This document shows, piece after piece, positions 7,574-14,775 of a stretch of DNA of 17,858 bases; position 1 is the first letter of the stretch, and each line of letters opens with the position of its first letter. Below the pieces are notes generated by a model. The model made no database searches. It saw only the letters and a program-made list of their open reading frames with translations, and was not told the DNA's origin. The position numbers and the translations under genes were made by a program. The DNA is from Syntrophaceae bacterium (GTDB lineage: Bacteria > Desulfobacterota > Syntrophia > Syntrophales > UBA2210): the NCBI GenBank assembly GCA_030619435.1, contig JAUXBI010000003.1, positions 1-17,858 of the forward strand. Direction: 5' to 3'.

Positions 7574-7789
7574 TACAAAAAGTTTATGTTTATAATAATA
7601 CTTGCAATATTATCTCCAATAGTTTAGGCATAATAGCTTTGTAAAAAGCTGGAATATTACGATTATGTATGTCTCAGGCAGGCGACAAGTCTGTCGGCTA
7701 TTGACAAACCAGGATCAGGGATTAATATATCAGGAGGATTCTAAATCACCTTTTTAAAAAGCCTCAATCAACAACAGGAAGGAAAAACA
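7574..7789. other. Divergent promoter region, panC / sigma-region-4 gene
   Basis: AT-rich non-coding DNA. It holds the plus-strand promoter at 7701-7728 and presumably the start of the panC leader transcript on the minus strand, where several TATTAT/TATAAA-like -10 candidates lie at about 7590-7640 without a convincing -35. A 12-base perfect palindrome CTTTTTAAAAAG lies at about 7750-7761, inside the 5' UTR of the plus-strand gene. No coding ORF with ribosome binding site seen. Confidence 0.45.
7701..7728 (+). promoter_or_regulatory. Sigma-70-type promoter for the sigma-region-4 gene
   Basis: Consensus -35 TTGACA (7701-7706), 16-base spacer, -10 TAATAT (7723-7728, 4 of 6). This gives a 5' UTR of about 55 bases before the ATG at 7790. 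Confidence 0.6.
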
Positions 7790-8065
7790 ATGCCAAACAT
7801 ATATATATGCAAGAGGACACAGGAATTCATCACAAAACCCTGCAATGACAAAATATGCGAATGGTGGTTAAAAAATGAGACCTTCTGCAACTGCACATGG
7901 GTTGCTTGTAACTATGGACCTTTTACCCTCGAGGAAGTCGGCGAGATGATGGGTGTTACCAGAGAAAGGATAAGACAAATAGAAGCAAAAGCCCTCAAAA
8001 AACTACAGCATAAAAAAAGAAAGGACCAGTTGGTCGACTTTGCAGGAATGCAAGATTTCGAGTAA
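7790..8065 (+). CDS. Cys-rich stand-alone sigma-70 region 4 (HTH) protein
   Basis: 91 aa. The C-terminal half, [20 protein letters not shown] (45-64) and on through EAKALKKL, is a near-perfect copy of the sigma-70 region 4.2 helix-turn-helix that reads the -35 element. No region 2 or 3 is present, so it cannot be a complete sigma factor. The first 40 residues hold six cysteines (C7, C18, C23, C33, C35, C40) with aromatic residues, suggesting a zinc or iron-sulfur site or redox switch. ATG 7790 has AGGAAGG 7 bases upstream. Monocistronic; diverges from panC and converges on ihfB (14-base gap). Role inferred only: a DNA-binding regulator or RNA polymerase accessory. I recognise the type but no characterised member. 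Confidence 0.85.
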   Translation: MPNIYICKRTQEFITKPCNDKICEWWLKNETFCNCTWVACNYGPFTLEEVGEMMGVTRERIRQIEAKALKKLQHKKRKDQLVDFAGMQDFE

Positions 8066-8079
8066 ATGAATCTATTGGT

Positions 8080-8370
8080 TTATAAATCCGGCTTACGATT
8101 AACCATCTCTCCTAATTCCTTGCCTGTCTTGAAGAATGCGGCATTTCTCGCGGGCACATAAACCTCCGCTCCTGTCCTGGGATTTCTTCCTATGCGGGAT
8201 TCCCTTTTTGTAACGCCAAAAACCCCGAAATTCCTTATTTCTATCTTTTCACCACCCGAAAGAGCCTTTTTCATACCCTCAAACATGACATCCACCGCAA
8301 AGTCGATATCCCTTTTCGGAAAATCAGGCAGCGTGGTCTGTATTTTCTTAATCAGATCTTTTTTTGTCAT
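8080..8370 (-). CDS. ihfB: IHF/HU-family DNA-bending protein
   Basis: 96 aa. Dimeric nucleoid protein that bends DNA. GEKIEIRNFGVFGV, GRNPRTG (with the intercalating proline) and the terminal FKTGKELGEMV are family hallmarks. The MTKKDLI start and IEIRNFG, together with its place just downstream of rpsA and sppA, favour an IHF beta-like assignment over HU, but subunit type cannot be fixed without alignment. ATG 8370 was chosen over the open frame back to 8457 because it aligns with family N-termini and follows the sppA stop by one base; the weak SD (GGGAT) lies inside the end of sppA, so translation is probably coupled. Confidence 0.88.
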   Translation of the reverse strand: MTKKDLIKKIQTTLPDFPKRDIDFAVDVMFEGMKKALSGGEKIEIRNFGVFGVTKRESRIGRNPRTGAEVYVPARNAAFFKTGKELGEMVNRKPDL

Positions 8371-8371
8371 A

Positions 8372-9265
8372 TCACATCCCGCGTGTCGATCTATACAAAT
8401 AGCTGATGCCGGCATCGTCTCCTCTGAATTCTTCCGAGACGGCAGAGAGTGTTTCACTTGCGATATACCGAAGCAGACTCTTTCGTTTTTTCTCAGGATA
8501 GACGACTTCGGCTTTGCCCTCTATTCCTGCGAGATCGGACGCAACATCAATTGCATATTCCATATTGCCAAGATCATCAATAAGTCCTATTTTAAGTGCC
8601 TGTCTGCCGGTGAATATCCTTGCATCGGCAATATCTTCTACCTTCTCCTTGGGAATATTTCTATTTAATAATACCACCTCGATGAACTGGTTATGAATAT
8701 CATCAATTACACCCTGAATAAGGCTTCTCTCGTCGAGTGTCATATCACGTACCGGAGATCCGACATCCTTGTACCTGCCCGCCTTGACAACAGTGGACTT
8801 GAACCCTATTTTCTTCAGCAGATCTTCTATTTGAGAAAATTGTATTATAACGCCTATACTTCCGGTTATCGTGCCGGGGTTGGCAATAATTCTGTCAGCG
8901 GCACACGCGACATAATACCCTCCCGATGCCGCAACCGACCCCATTGAGACAACAACTTTCTTGGATTTCTTCAAGTGCAAGATCTTATCATATATCTCCT
9001 GAGAGGGGACCACCGCTCCGCCCGGGGAATTTACACGCAGAACAACCGCCTTAACGTTGTTGTCTTTCTCATATCTATCCAGCTGACTGATCGTGTCCTT
9101 CGAATTACGCAGGACACCTTCTATATTCACGACACCAATTTTGTCTTTAAAAGAGAATCCCGCACTCTTTTTTTCGAAAGGAATCAATGCGCGAAGGACG
9201 AGAAAACAAAACACGCCGATAATCGCAAGGAGCAAAAAACCAAAGATCACGGGATGTTTTTTCAT
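8372..9265 (-). CDS. sppA: Signal peptide peptidase SppA, short (36K) type
   Basis: 297 aa, single-domain type. Inner-membrane serine protease that degrades signal peptides left after secretion. One N-terminal TM anchor (about 7-30), then a ClpP/crotonase-fold protease domain. Nucleophile S114 in SVAASGGYY and general-base K166 in GRYKDVGSP are present; their 52-residue spacing matches the Ser-Lys dyad spacing in B. subtilis SppA. VNSPGGAVVPS (78-88) and TGSIGVI (134-140) are also typical. ATG 9265 has only a modest GAGTGA upstream. It lies between rpsA and ihfB; E. coli has rpsA next to ihfB without sppA. Confidence 0.94.
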   Translation of the reverse strand: MKKHPVIFGFLLLAIIGVFCFLVLRALIPFEKKSAGFSFKDKIGVVNIEGVLRNSKDTISQLDRYEKDNNVKAVVLRVNSPGGAVVPSQEIYDKILHLKKSKKVVVSMGSVAASGGYYVACAADRIIANPGTITGSIGVIIQFSQIEDLLKKIGFKSTVVKAGRYKDVGSPVRDMTLDERSLIQGVIDDIHNQFIEVVLLNRNIPKEKVEDIADARIFTGRQALKIGLIDDLGNMEYAIDVASDLAGIEGKAEVVYPEKKRKSLLRYIASETLSAVSEEFRGDDAGISYLYRSTRGM

Positions 9266-9403
9266 TAACTTTCACTCAAAAGAAATAATCTCTTGCAAAC
9301 ATATTAAAGTTTATGCGCTCGCAAAAAGCCCAAATCAGATGATGAAGTAATTCCGACATGTCAGGACAAATATATAAACGCACAAATCTCTAGAAATGAA
9401 GCG

Positions 9404-9484
9404 TACTTACGGCACGCCGTAGTAAGCCTGCCCTAACGAAGGCCGGGGCAGGATGCAGCGGAACACAGTCCCGATGAATCGGGA
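9404..9484. repeat. Three-hairpin element between rpsA and sppA
   Basis: Three inverted repeats lie end to end: TAC-t-TACGGC / GCCGTA-GTA (9404-9424), CCTGCCC / GGGCAGG (9427-9433 with 9446-9452) and TCCCGAT / ATCGGGA (9469-9475 with 9478-9484, 2-base centre). It is more G+C-rich than its surroundings. None is followed by a clear T run in either direction, so a simple terminator is unlikely. The arrangement looks like a dispersed REP- or MITE-like element; whether copies exist elsewhere cannot be seen here. It also marks a likely break between rpsA and sppA transcription. Confidence 0.5.
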
Positions 9485-9496
9485 TTTACAAAGTTA

Positions 9497-11230
9497 TTAA
9501 AGCTTTATGCCTGACAGTATGTCACCCAGATTAGAAACAACCTTTTCACTATTATTTATATAAAGCTTTTTAGATGGTTCATTCGAAGCTTTTTCGGCGT
9601 CCTTAATGCTAAGGCCTATTTTCTGGCTGGCAATATCAACATTCTTTACAGCAGCGGATACAGTATCTCCAACAGAATATATGTCCCCGGCAGACTGGAT
9701 TCTCTCACGGCTTATCTCGGAGATATGAACCAGGCCCTCTATGCCATCTTCTATTTCAACAAAGATACCAAAATCAGTAATATTTGTTACCTTCCCCGTG
9801 ATTATAGATCCCGGAACATATCTGGAGACAAGCTCTTCCCACGGATTCCCCGCAAGTTGTTTAATTCCGAGAGAAAATTTCTCCGCTTCCACATCAATCC
9901 CTAAGACTATCGCTTCGATCATCTGCCCTTTTTTATAAAACTCCGACGGGTGATTTACCCGCTTTTTCCAGGAAATATCCGATACATGTATCAAACCGTC
10001 AATATCATCTTCAATTCCAACAAAGATACCAAAATCAGTGATATTTCTTATCTCGCCCTCTATAACGGTTCCTTCCGGATATTTTTCTTTCAGCTCCACC
10101 CACGGATTAGGCATTGTCTGCTTGAGGCCAAGTGATATCCTTCTGTTATCAGGATTCACATCCAGTACCATTACCTTTATAACGTCACCCATAGACAGCA
10201 CCTTGGTTGGTTGTCTTATCTTCTTGGTCCAAAACATCTCAGACACATGCACAAGTCCCTCGACTCCCGGTTCAATTTCAACAAATATCCCATAATCCAT
10301 GATGTTTACAACCTTTCCCTCTATTATGGATTCAACAGGATATCTTTCGGTAATGGCATTCCACGGATTTTCCGTAAGCTGTTTAAGGCCTAACGACACT
10401 CTTTCTTTTTCCCTGTCAAAACTGAGCACCTTAATCGTTATCTCGTCCTCCCTTGAAAAACGCTCCGACGGATGCTTTATCCTTCCCCATGACATATCGG
10501 TAATGTGCAATAATCCGTCTATACCTCCCAGATCTATAAACAGGCCATAATCAGTTACATTCTTTACAATACCCTCTATTATTTTACCTTCTTCCAGAGT
10601 CTCAAGGGTTTTTTTCTTCTTTTCTTCTCTTTCTATTTCCAGTATCGCTTTTCTCGACAGGACAACATTATTTCTTTTTCTATCGTATTTCAGAATTTGG
10701 AAATCCATGGTTTGCCCAACATATCTGTCAAGATCTTTTACGGGATGCGTACTAACCTGAGAACCCGGAAGAAAAGCAGGGAATCCAATGTCAACCGAGA
10801 GACCACCCTTCACTCTCTCCACAATAGTGCCCGGTATTGTACCTTTCACCTCGTATATCTTTATGACATCATCCCACATCTTTATTCTGGCGGCCTTTTC
10901 TTTGGAGAGGATCAGTTCGGCATCCTTTCTCCGATCCACGAGAACTTCGATCTCATCGCCCACAGAAATTGTCACATGGCCGTCACTGTCTGTAACTTCA
11001 TTGAGATAAAGACGTCCTTCCGTCTTGTAACCAACATCTACCATCGCCGCGTCACCATTTATCTGAACAACTTTCCCCATGACAACCTTGCCGATAGCCA
11101 CATCCTGCAGGCTCTGTTCGTAGAGCTCCACAAAACTCATGTCTTCTTCCTCTTTCTGAAGCGTCACCTCCTCCATGCTTTCTACTTCCTTCTTTTCTGG
11201 TTCAGTTGTTAAGTTACCCTCGTTAACCAT
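9497..11230 (-). CDS. rpsA: 30S ribosomal protein S1
   Basis: 577 aa, the usual length for six-domain S1. Binds mRNA on the 30S subunit and helps initiation on structured messages. Six S1 OB-fold repeats lie at about 46-111, 130-193, 216-283, 303-370, 388-457 and 475-543. Repeats 3-6 share the strong TDYGIFV/TDFGIFV and GLVHVS/GLIHVS cores; the first two are divergent, as in all bacterial S1. An acidic N-terminal extension (1-35) precedes domain 1. ATG 11230 is well supported by AGGAGGG about 11 bases upstream. No cmk gene is next to it, unlike in many proteobacteria: the upstream neighbour is the two-component operon. Confidence 0.96.
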   Translation of the reverse strand: MVNEGNLTTEPEKKEVESMEEVTLQKEEEDMSFVELYEQSLQDVAIGKVVMGKVVQINGDAAMVDVGYKTEGRLYLNEVTDSDGHVTISVGDEIEVLVDRRKDAELILSKEKAARIKMWDDVIKIYEVKGTIPGTIVERVKGGLSVDIGFPAFLPGSQVSTHPVKDLDRYVGQTMDFQILKYDRKRNNVVLSRKAILEIEREEKKKKTLETLEEGKIIEGIVKNVTDYGLFIDLGGIDGLLHITDMSWGRIKHPSERFSREDEITIKVLSFDREKERVSLGLKQLTENPWNAITERYPVESIIEGKVVNIMDYGIFVEIEPGVEGLVHVSEMFWTKKIRQPTKVLSMGDVIKVMVLDVNPDNRRISLGLKQTMPNPWVELKEKYPEGTVIEGEIRNITDFGIFVGIEDDIDGLIHVSDISWKKRVNHPSEFYKKGQMIEAIVLGIDVEAEKFSLGIKQLAGNPWEELVSRYVPGSIITGKVTNITDFGIFVEIEDGIEGLVHISEISRERIQSAGDIYSVGDTVSAAVKNVDIASQKIGLSIKDAEKASNEPSKKLYINNSEKVVSNLGDILSGIKL

Positions 11231-11261
11231 TGATAAAATACCCTCCTGACGTTATTCTAAA

Positions 11262-11308
11262 ATTATATCTAACTTTATTTATTTAACATACTGAAAATAA
11301 AATATCAA
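11262..11308 (-). promoter_or_regulatory. Candidate rpsA promoter(s)
   Basis: On the minus strand TTGATA (11308-11303), 16 bases, then TTAAAT (11286-11281) makes a fair sigma-70 promoter. A perfect TATAAT (11267-11262) lies just downstream but without a good -35. The region is AT-rich, as expected for a strong ribosomal promoter. Which is used cannot be told. Confidence 0.45.
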
Positions 11309-11440
11309 GCTCGGTTATACCTTGGCAGAGATAAAGAACAAAAGGGTAAAGCAGAAGCTGATGTCTTGAAAGGTTGTTCATAATCTTGATAGTTTTGTAA
11401 ATCCCGACCCATCCGGACTACTTTTACGAATGCATCCATC

Positions 11441-12817
11441 TCATCCCTTCTGCGTTATTTCAGGCTTATCAAGCCTGTATCTGAGAGAATCCAGACTGAC
11501 GTTGAGGAGTTTCGCGGCCTTTGTCTTTGAACCACCTGCCTTCCGGAGCGCTTTATTCATCAGGTTTCTTTCGAATTTTGCCACTTCTTCATTGAGATCT
11601 ACGCCCTCTTCGGGTATCTCAAGATCACCCCCGTAGGATAGCGCCGGATCACCTGTCACAGATATCTCAAGATTTTCCGGCAGTATAATATTGGTAGTCT
11701 CAAGCGCGATACTTCTCTCAATGATATTCTCAAGCTCTCTCACATTTCCCGTAAAGGGATACTCCACGAGTAACGCCATCGCGTATGGGGACATCTTCTT
11801 GGTCTCCTTGTTATATTCCCTGGAATATTTTTCTATGAAATGATTGACAAGAAGGGGGATGTCCTCTTTGCGTTCCCGCAGGGGAGGAATCCTCACCGGT
11901 ATAACATTAAGGCGGTAAAACAGGTCCTCACGAAAATCTCCCGTTTTTACAAGTACTTCCAGATTCTGGTTTGTGGCAGAAATGATTCTTACATCCACAC
12001 TGATATCCCTTGATCCCCCTACCCTTCTGAAGGTCTTTTCCTGTACCACTCTCAGAAGTTTAACCTGCAGAAAAGGAGAAAGTTCACCGATTTCGTCGAG
12101 AAAGATGGTCCCTTTGTGTGCCATCTCAAAAAGGCCCGGTTTGTCCGCGTAAGCACCGGTGAATGATCCCTTCATGTAACCAAACAGTTCACTCTCCAGG
12201 AGATTCTCTGGTATGCCGCCACAATTTATGACAACAAAAGGACCATCGTTCCTGGAGCTGTTTTCATGTATGGCCATGGCGATCAGTTCCTTTCCTGTAC
12301 CACTCTCACCCAGAATAAGAACATTGGCAATGGTATCCGCCATCTTTTTGACCAGGGAATACACCTTCAGCATACCCCTGCTCTTTCCCGTCATTTTTCC
12401 AAAGGAAACCGAATCTTCCACATCCTTTATGAATTGCGCGTCTTCCTCGCTGATCCCCCTCTTGCGGAGAGCATCTTTTACAAGATTCTTCAGATCATCC
12501 GGCTCGAAGTTTTTTTCAAGATAATCATACGCCCCCTCTTTCATGGCGGCGAGGGCCGTCTCTCCAGAGGCATAACCCGTTATCAGAATAGTCATAGTTT
12601 CCGGAGATATATCCTTCAAGGATTTCAGCAAATCTATCCCATCCATACCGGACATCTTCAGGTCGGTAATAACAAGATCAAACTTGCGTTTTCTGCAGAG
12701 AGTCAGGGCATCTTTCCCGCCGGGAGCTGTATTTACATCATAGCCCTCTCTGGAAAGCATAATCTCAAGGTAATCCCTCATCCCCTGATCATCGTCGACA
12801 ATAAGAATCCTAGCCAT
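11441..12817 (-). CDS. NtrC-family sigma-54-dependent response regulator (PilR-like)
   Basis: 458 aa. Receiver domain (1-118): D8-D10 acidic pocket, phospho-acceptor D52, T80, Y99 and K102. The usual KPF is KNF here, so the cis-proline is missing. AAA+ domain (about 140-380): Walker A GESGTGKE (170-177), sigma-54 contact loop GSFTGA (217-222, a variant of GAFTGA), Walker B GTIFLDE (236-242), arginine-finger region FREDLFYRL, sensor II GNVRELEN. C-terminal Fis-type HTH, KTKAAKLLNVSLDSLRYRLD (about 431-450). It activates sigma-54 promoters by ATP hydrolysis. SD GGGAGG lies 5 bases before the ATG; the gene follows the kinase by 21 bases. Overall most like PilR, but no pilus genes are near. Confidence 0.92.
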   Translation of the reverse strand: MARILIVDDDQGMRDYLEIMLSREGYDVNTAPGGKDALTLCRKRKFDLVITDLKMSGMDGIDLLKSLKDISPETMTILITGYASGETALAAMKEGAYDYLEKNFEPDDLKNLVKDALRKRGISEEDAQFIKDVEDSVSFGKMTGKSRGMLKVYSLVKKMADTIANVLILGESGTGKELIAMAIHENSSRNDGPFVVINCGGIPENLLESELFGYMKGSFTGAYADKPGLFEMAHKGTIFLDEIGELSPFLQVKLLRVVQEKTFRRVGGSRDISVDVRIISATNQNLEVLVKTGDFREDLFYRLNVIPVRIPPLRERKEDIPLLVNHFIEKYSREYNKETKKMSPYAMALLVEYPFTGNVRELENIIERSIALETTNIILPENLEISVTGDPALSYGGDLEIPEEGVDLNEEVAKFERNLMNKALRKAGGSKTKAAKLLNVSLDSLRYRLDKPEITQKG

Positions 12818-12838
12818 TAAAACCTCCCTGTTAAAATC

Positions 12839-14521
12839 CTACTCTTTTACCTGCTCATCAACCGGCAGAAGAATCGTACATCTTGTCCCCTTGTGTGATT
12901 CACTCTCAATCTTGAACGTGCCCCCGTGGCTTTCAACTATTCTGTCTACAATCGCAAGCCCCAGGCCAGTGCCCTTCTCCTTCATCGTGTAGAAAGGTTC
13001 CAAAACTTTGTTTATCTGTTTCTTTTCTATTCCGCAACCGGTGTCGTTAACAGATATCTTGAGAAATTCACGATTGTTTTCACCAATATCCAGCCTTGTT
13101 TCAATCTCCAACACCCCTCCATCCGGCATCGCCTGAAGTGCATTCAATACGATATTCCACAGGACCTGTTTTATCTCTGTGCTGTTCCCGTACACTTCAT
13201 CCTGCCCGCACAGGTTTTTCACAATCTTAACTTTTCCGTTCCACTCAGGGGAAAAATGTATGGATTCAAGCATCTCACCCATAATGTTCCTGACATCTAT
13301 CTTACAGCGATTACGTGTATCAGGCCTGGCAAAAAGTAGAAAATCTCTTACGAGATTTTCCAGCTGGTCCTTCCCCATAAGAACAATTTTCATAAGTTTT
13401 CTGTCCGAACCTTCCAGCTCGAGACTTTCCATCAACAGTTTTACAGAACCGCTGATCGACGCAATGGGGCTTCTAAGTTCATGTGCCAGAATTGTCGACA
13501 TTTCACCCATAAGAGCTAATCGCTTGTTTTTTTCAACTTCTCTCTCCATCTTCTTGATGGATGTCAAATCCTGGAATATGAGAATATCACCTATACTATT
13601 CCCCTCCAGGTTGATAAGGGGGTATATTGAAAAGCCGAGTATCGTATCATCCACCCCCGGTGATAAGACTATCTCGAAACGTCTTGACGATGGGTTCGGA
13701 TTTCTCTCCATTTCTTTTATTCTGCCTCTAATCCCCGGAAAATCAGGAAAGATATCGTCAATAACCTTGTCCATGGCATCATAAGACGACATACCGGTGA
13801 TTTTCTCAGCCGCCCTGTTAAAAGACTTTATCCTGCCACCAGGATCCACTGTTACGATACCAGAGCCAACAGACTCAATGATACTCTTATGAAGTATATC
13901 CAGCTGGTCAAAGGCACTCTCTTTCTCCAAAAGAAGTGTCTTTGTCTTTTTTTCCCTCTCTACTACGAAACTCGCCAGCAGGGTCACTACATAAAATGAT
14001 ATGATATAGATGCATATCCTCAAAAAGACATGTCCCGCATCAAGATCGTACTCGTGTATCTTGTCATAAATCGGGTGAATAGTGCCATAGAACTCAAGAT
14101 CCAGAAGAAGCCCGTACATGATGCTGACCACAGAAGCGACAAACAAACCTCCCCTCTTCCCCAGAAACAACACTGAATATATTATAATCAGGGGGTACAA
14201 TGTGGAATAAACACTCTCTATTCCTCCAGTGGCATATACAAGCACAGTAACCAGCGCAATATCTAAAAGGCATTGGATATATATATTTAGGGAGATTCTT
14301 TTTATTAGTTTCAATAAGAAGATATACAAAACGGAGAGGAGATATGTTATTATTACCAGGATGTATATCGCATGAATGGACGCAATGGGCAACGAGTCTG
14401 GCAGTTTGAACTGGATAATAGCCACGATACCAAGCAGAAATGATACTATCGCAAGCCTGAAAAATATCAGCCATTGCACCCTTGGGCTCGCGCTCTTTTG
14501 TTCCTGATGGTTATCTTTCAA
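12839..14521 (-). CDS. PAS-domain sensor histidine kinase (PilS/NtrB-like)
   Basis: 560 aa. Six predicted TM helices (about 17-38, 49-70, 79-97, 106-120, 124-141, 167-187), with YATGGIESVYSTLYPLIII (96-114) typical of PilS-type input domains. PAS domain about 208-325. HisKA: H347 in LAHELRSPIASI. HATPase: N460 (NIVLNALQA), G1 box DTGCGI (493-498), G2 box GTGLGLAI (517-524). It should phosphorylate the downstream regulator. It starts with TTG at 14521, supported by a strong AAGGAG 5 bases upstream; the next in-frame ATG codons lie deep in the protein. The signal sensed is unknown. It forms an operon with the response regulator. Confidence 0.92.
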   Translation of the reverse strand: MKDNHQEQKSASPRVQWLIFFRLAIVSFLLGIVAIIQFKLPDSLPIASIHAIYILVIITYLLSVLYIFLLKLIKRISLNIYIQCLLDIALVTVLVYATGGIESVYSTLYPLIIIYSVLFLGKRGGLFVASVVSIMYGLLLDLEFYGTIHPIYDKIHEYDLDAGHVFLRICIYIISFYVVTLLASFVVEREKKTKTLLLEKESAFDQLDILHKSIIESVGSGIVTVDPGGRIKSFNRAAEKITGMSSYDAMDKVIDDIFPDFPGIRGRIKEMERNPNPSSRRFEIVLSPGVDDTILGFSIYPLINLEGNSIGDILIFQDLTSIKKMEREVEKNKRLALMGEMSTILAHELRSPIASISGSVKLLMESLELEGSDRKLMKIVLMGKDQLENLVRDFLLFARPDTRNRCKIDVRNIMGEMLESIHFSPEWNGKVKIVKNLCGQDEVYGNSTEIKQVLWNIVLNALQAMPDGGVLEIETRLDIGENNREFLKISVNDTGCGIEKKQINKVLEPFYTMKEKGTGLGLAIVDRIVESHGGTFKIESESHKGTRCTILLPVDEQVKE

Positions 14522-14775
14522 GAAATCTCCTTAGGTATCGTTAATGTTGGCAGAGTGTTGTAACTATTCAGGCACCTTTTGCTATTTAAACGGGACAAGT
14601 ATAACAGATTCGAGGATCTGGCCTGTCGAACACGAAACCAGAGAGGATCGGATATCTCAAGTTGCCCGCAATGAACATGATCGATAAAACATCTTGCTTT
14701 TACCACATGCCTTCGCATAATGAAATAACAGCATTTCTGTTTGTTTAAATACATTGGCCCTTCATGGAGCTGTAA
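14522..14775. other. Divergent intergenic region, kinase / DUF4301 gene
   Basis: Non-coding. On the plus strand, TTGCCC (14662-14667), 17 bases, TAAAAC (14685-14690) is a weak promoter candidate for the DUF4301 gene. On the minus strand a TATACT -10-like hexamer lies at about 14597-14602 without a good -35. A 78-codon minus-strand frame across this region lacks a family resemblance and overlaps the kinase start, so I do not call it a gene. Confidence 0.35.

Noticed and set aside
8371..8457. 29-residue N-terminal extension of the IHF-like protein
   Set aside because: It lies within the sppA coding end in another frame; the MTKKDLI start fits IHF/HU and directly follows the sppA stop.
9404..9496. 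Classical intrinsic terminator for rpsA
   Set aside because: Stems are present, but none has a following T run on the minus strand.
10697..11212. 171-codon plus-strand frame opposite rpsA
   Set aside because: Shadow of rpsA; His/Phe/Tyr-rich antisense composition, no ribosome binding site or family.
12266..12820. 184-codon plus-strand frame opposite the response regulator
   Set aside because: Antisense shadow of a clear, fully conserved gene.
14518..14754. 78-codon minus-strand frame upstream of the sensor kinase
   Set aside because: No recognisable family, mixed composition, overlaps the kinase start, and the kinase has its own strong SD; most likely non-coding.
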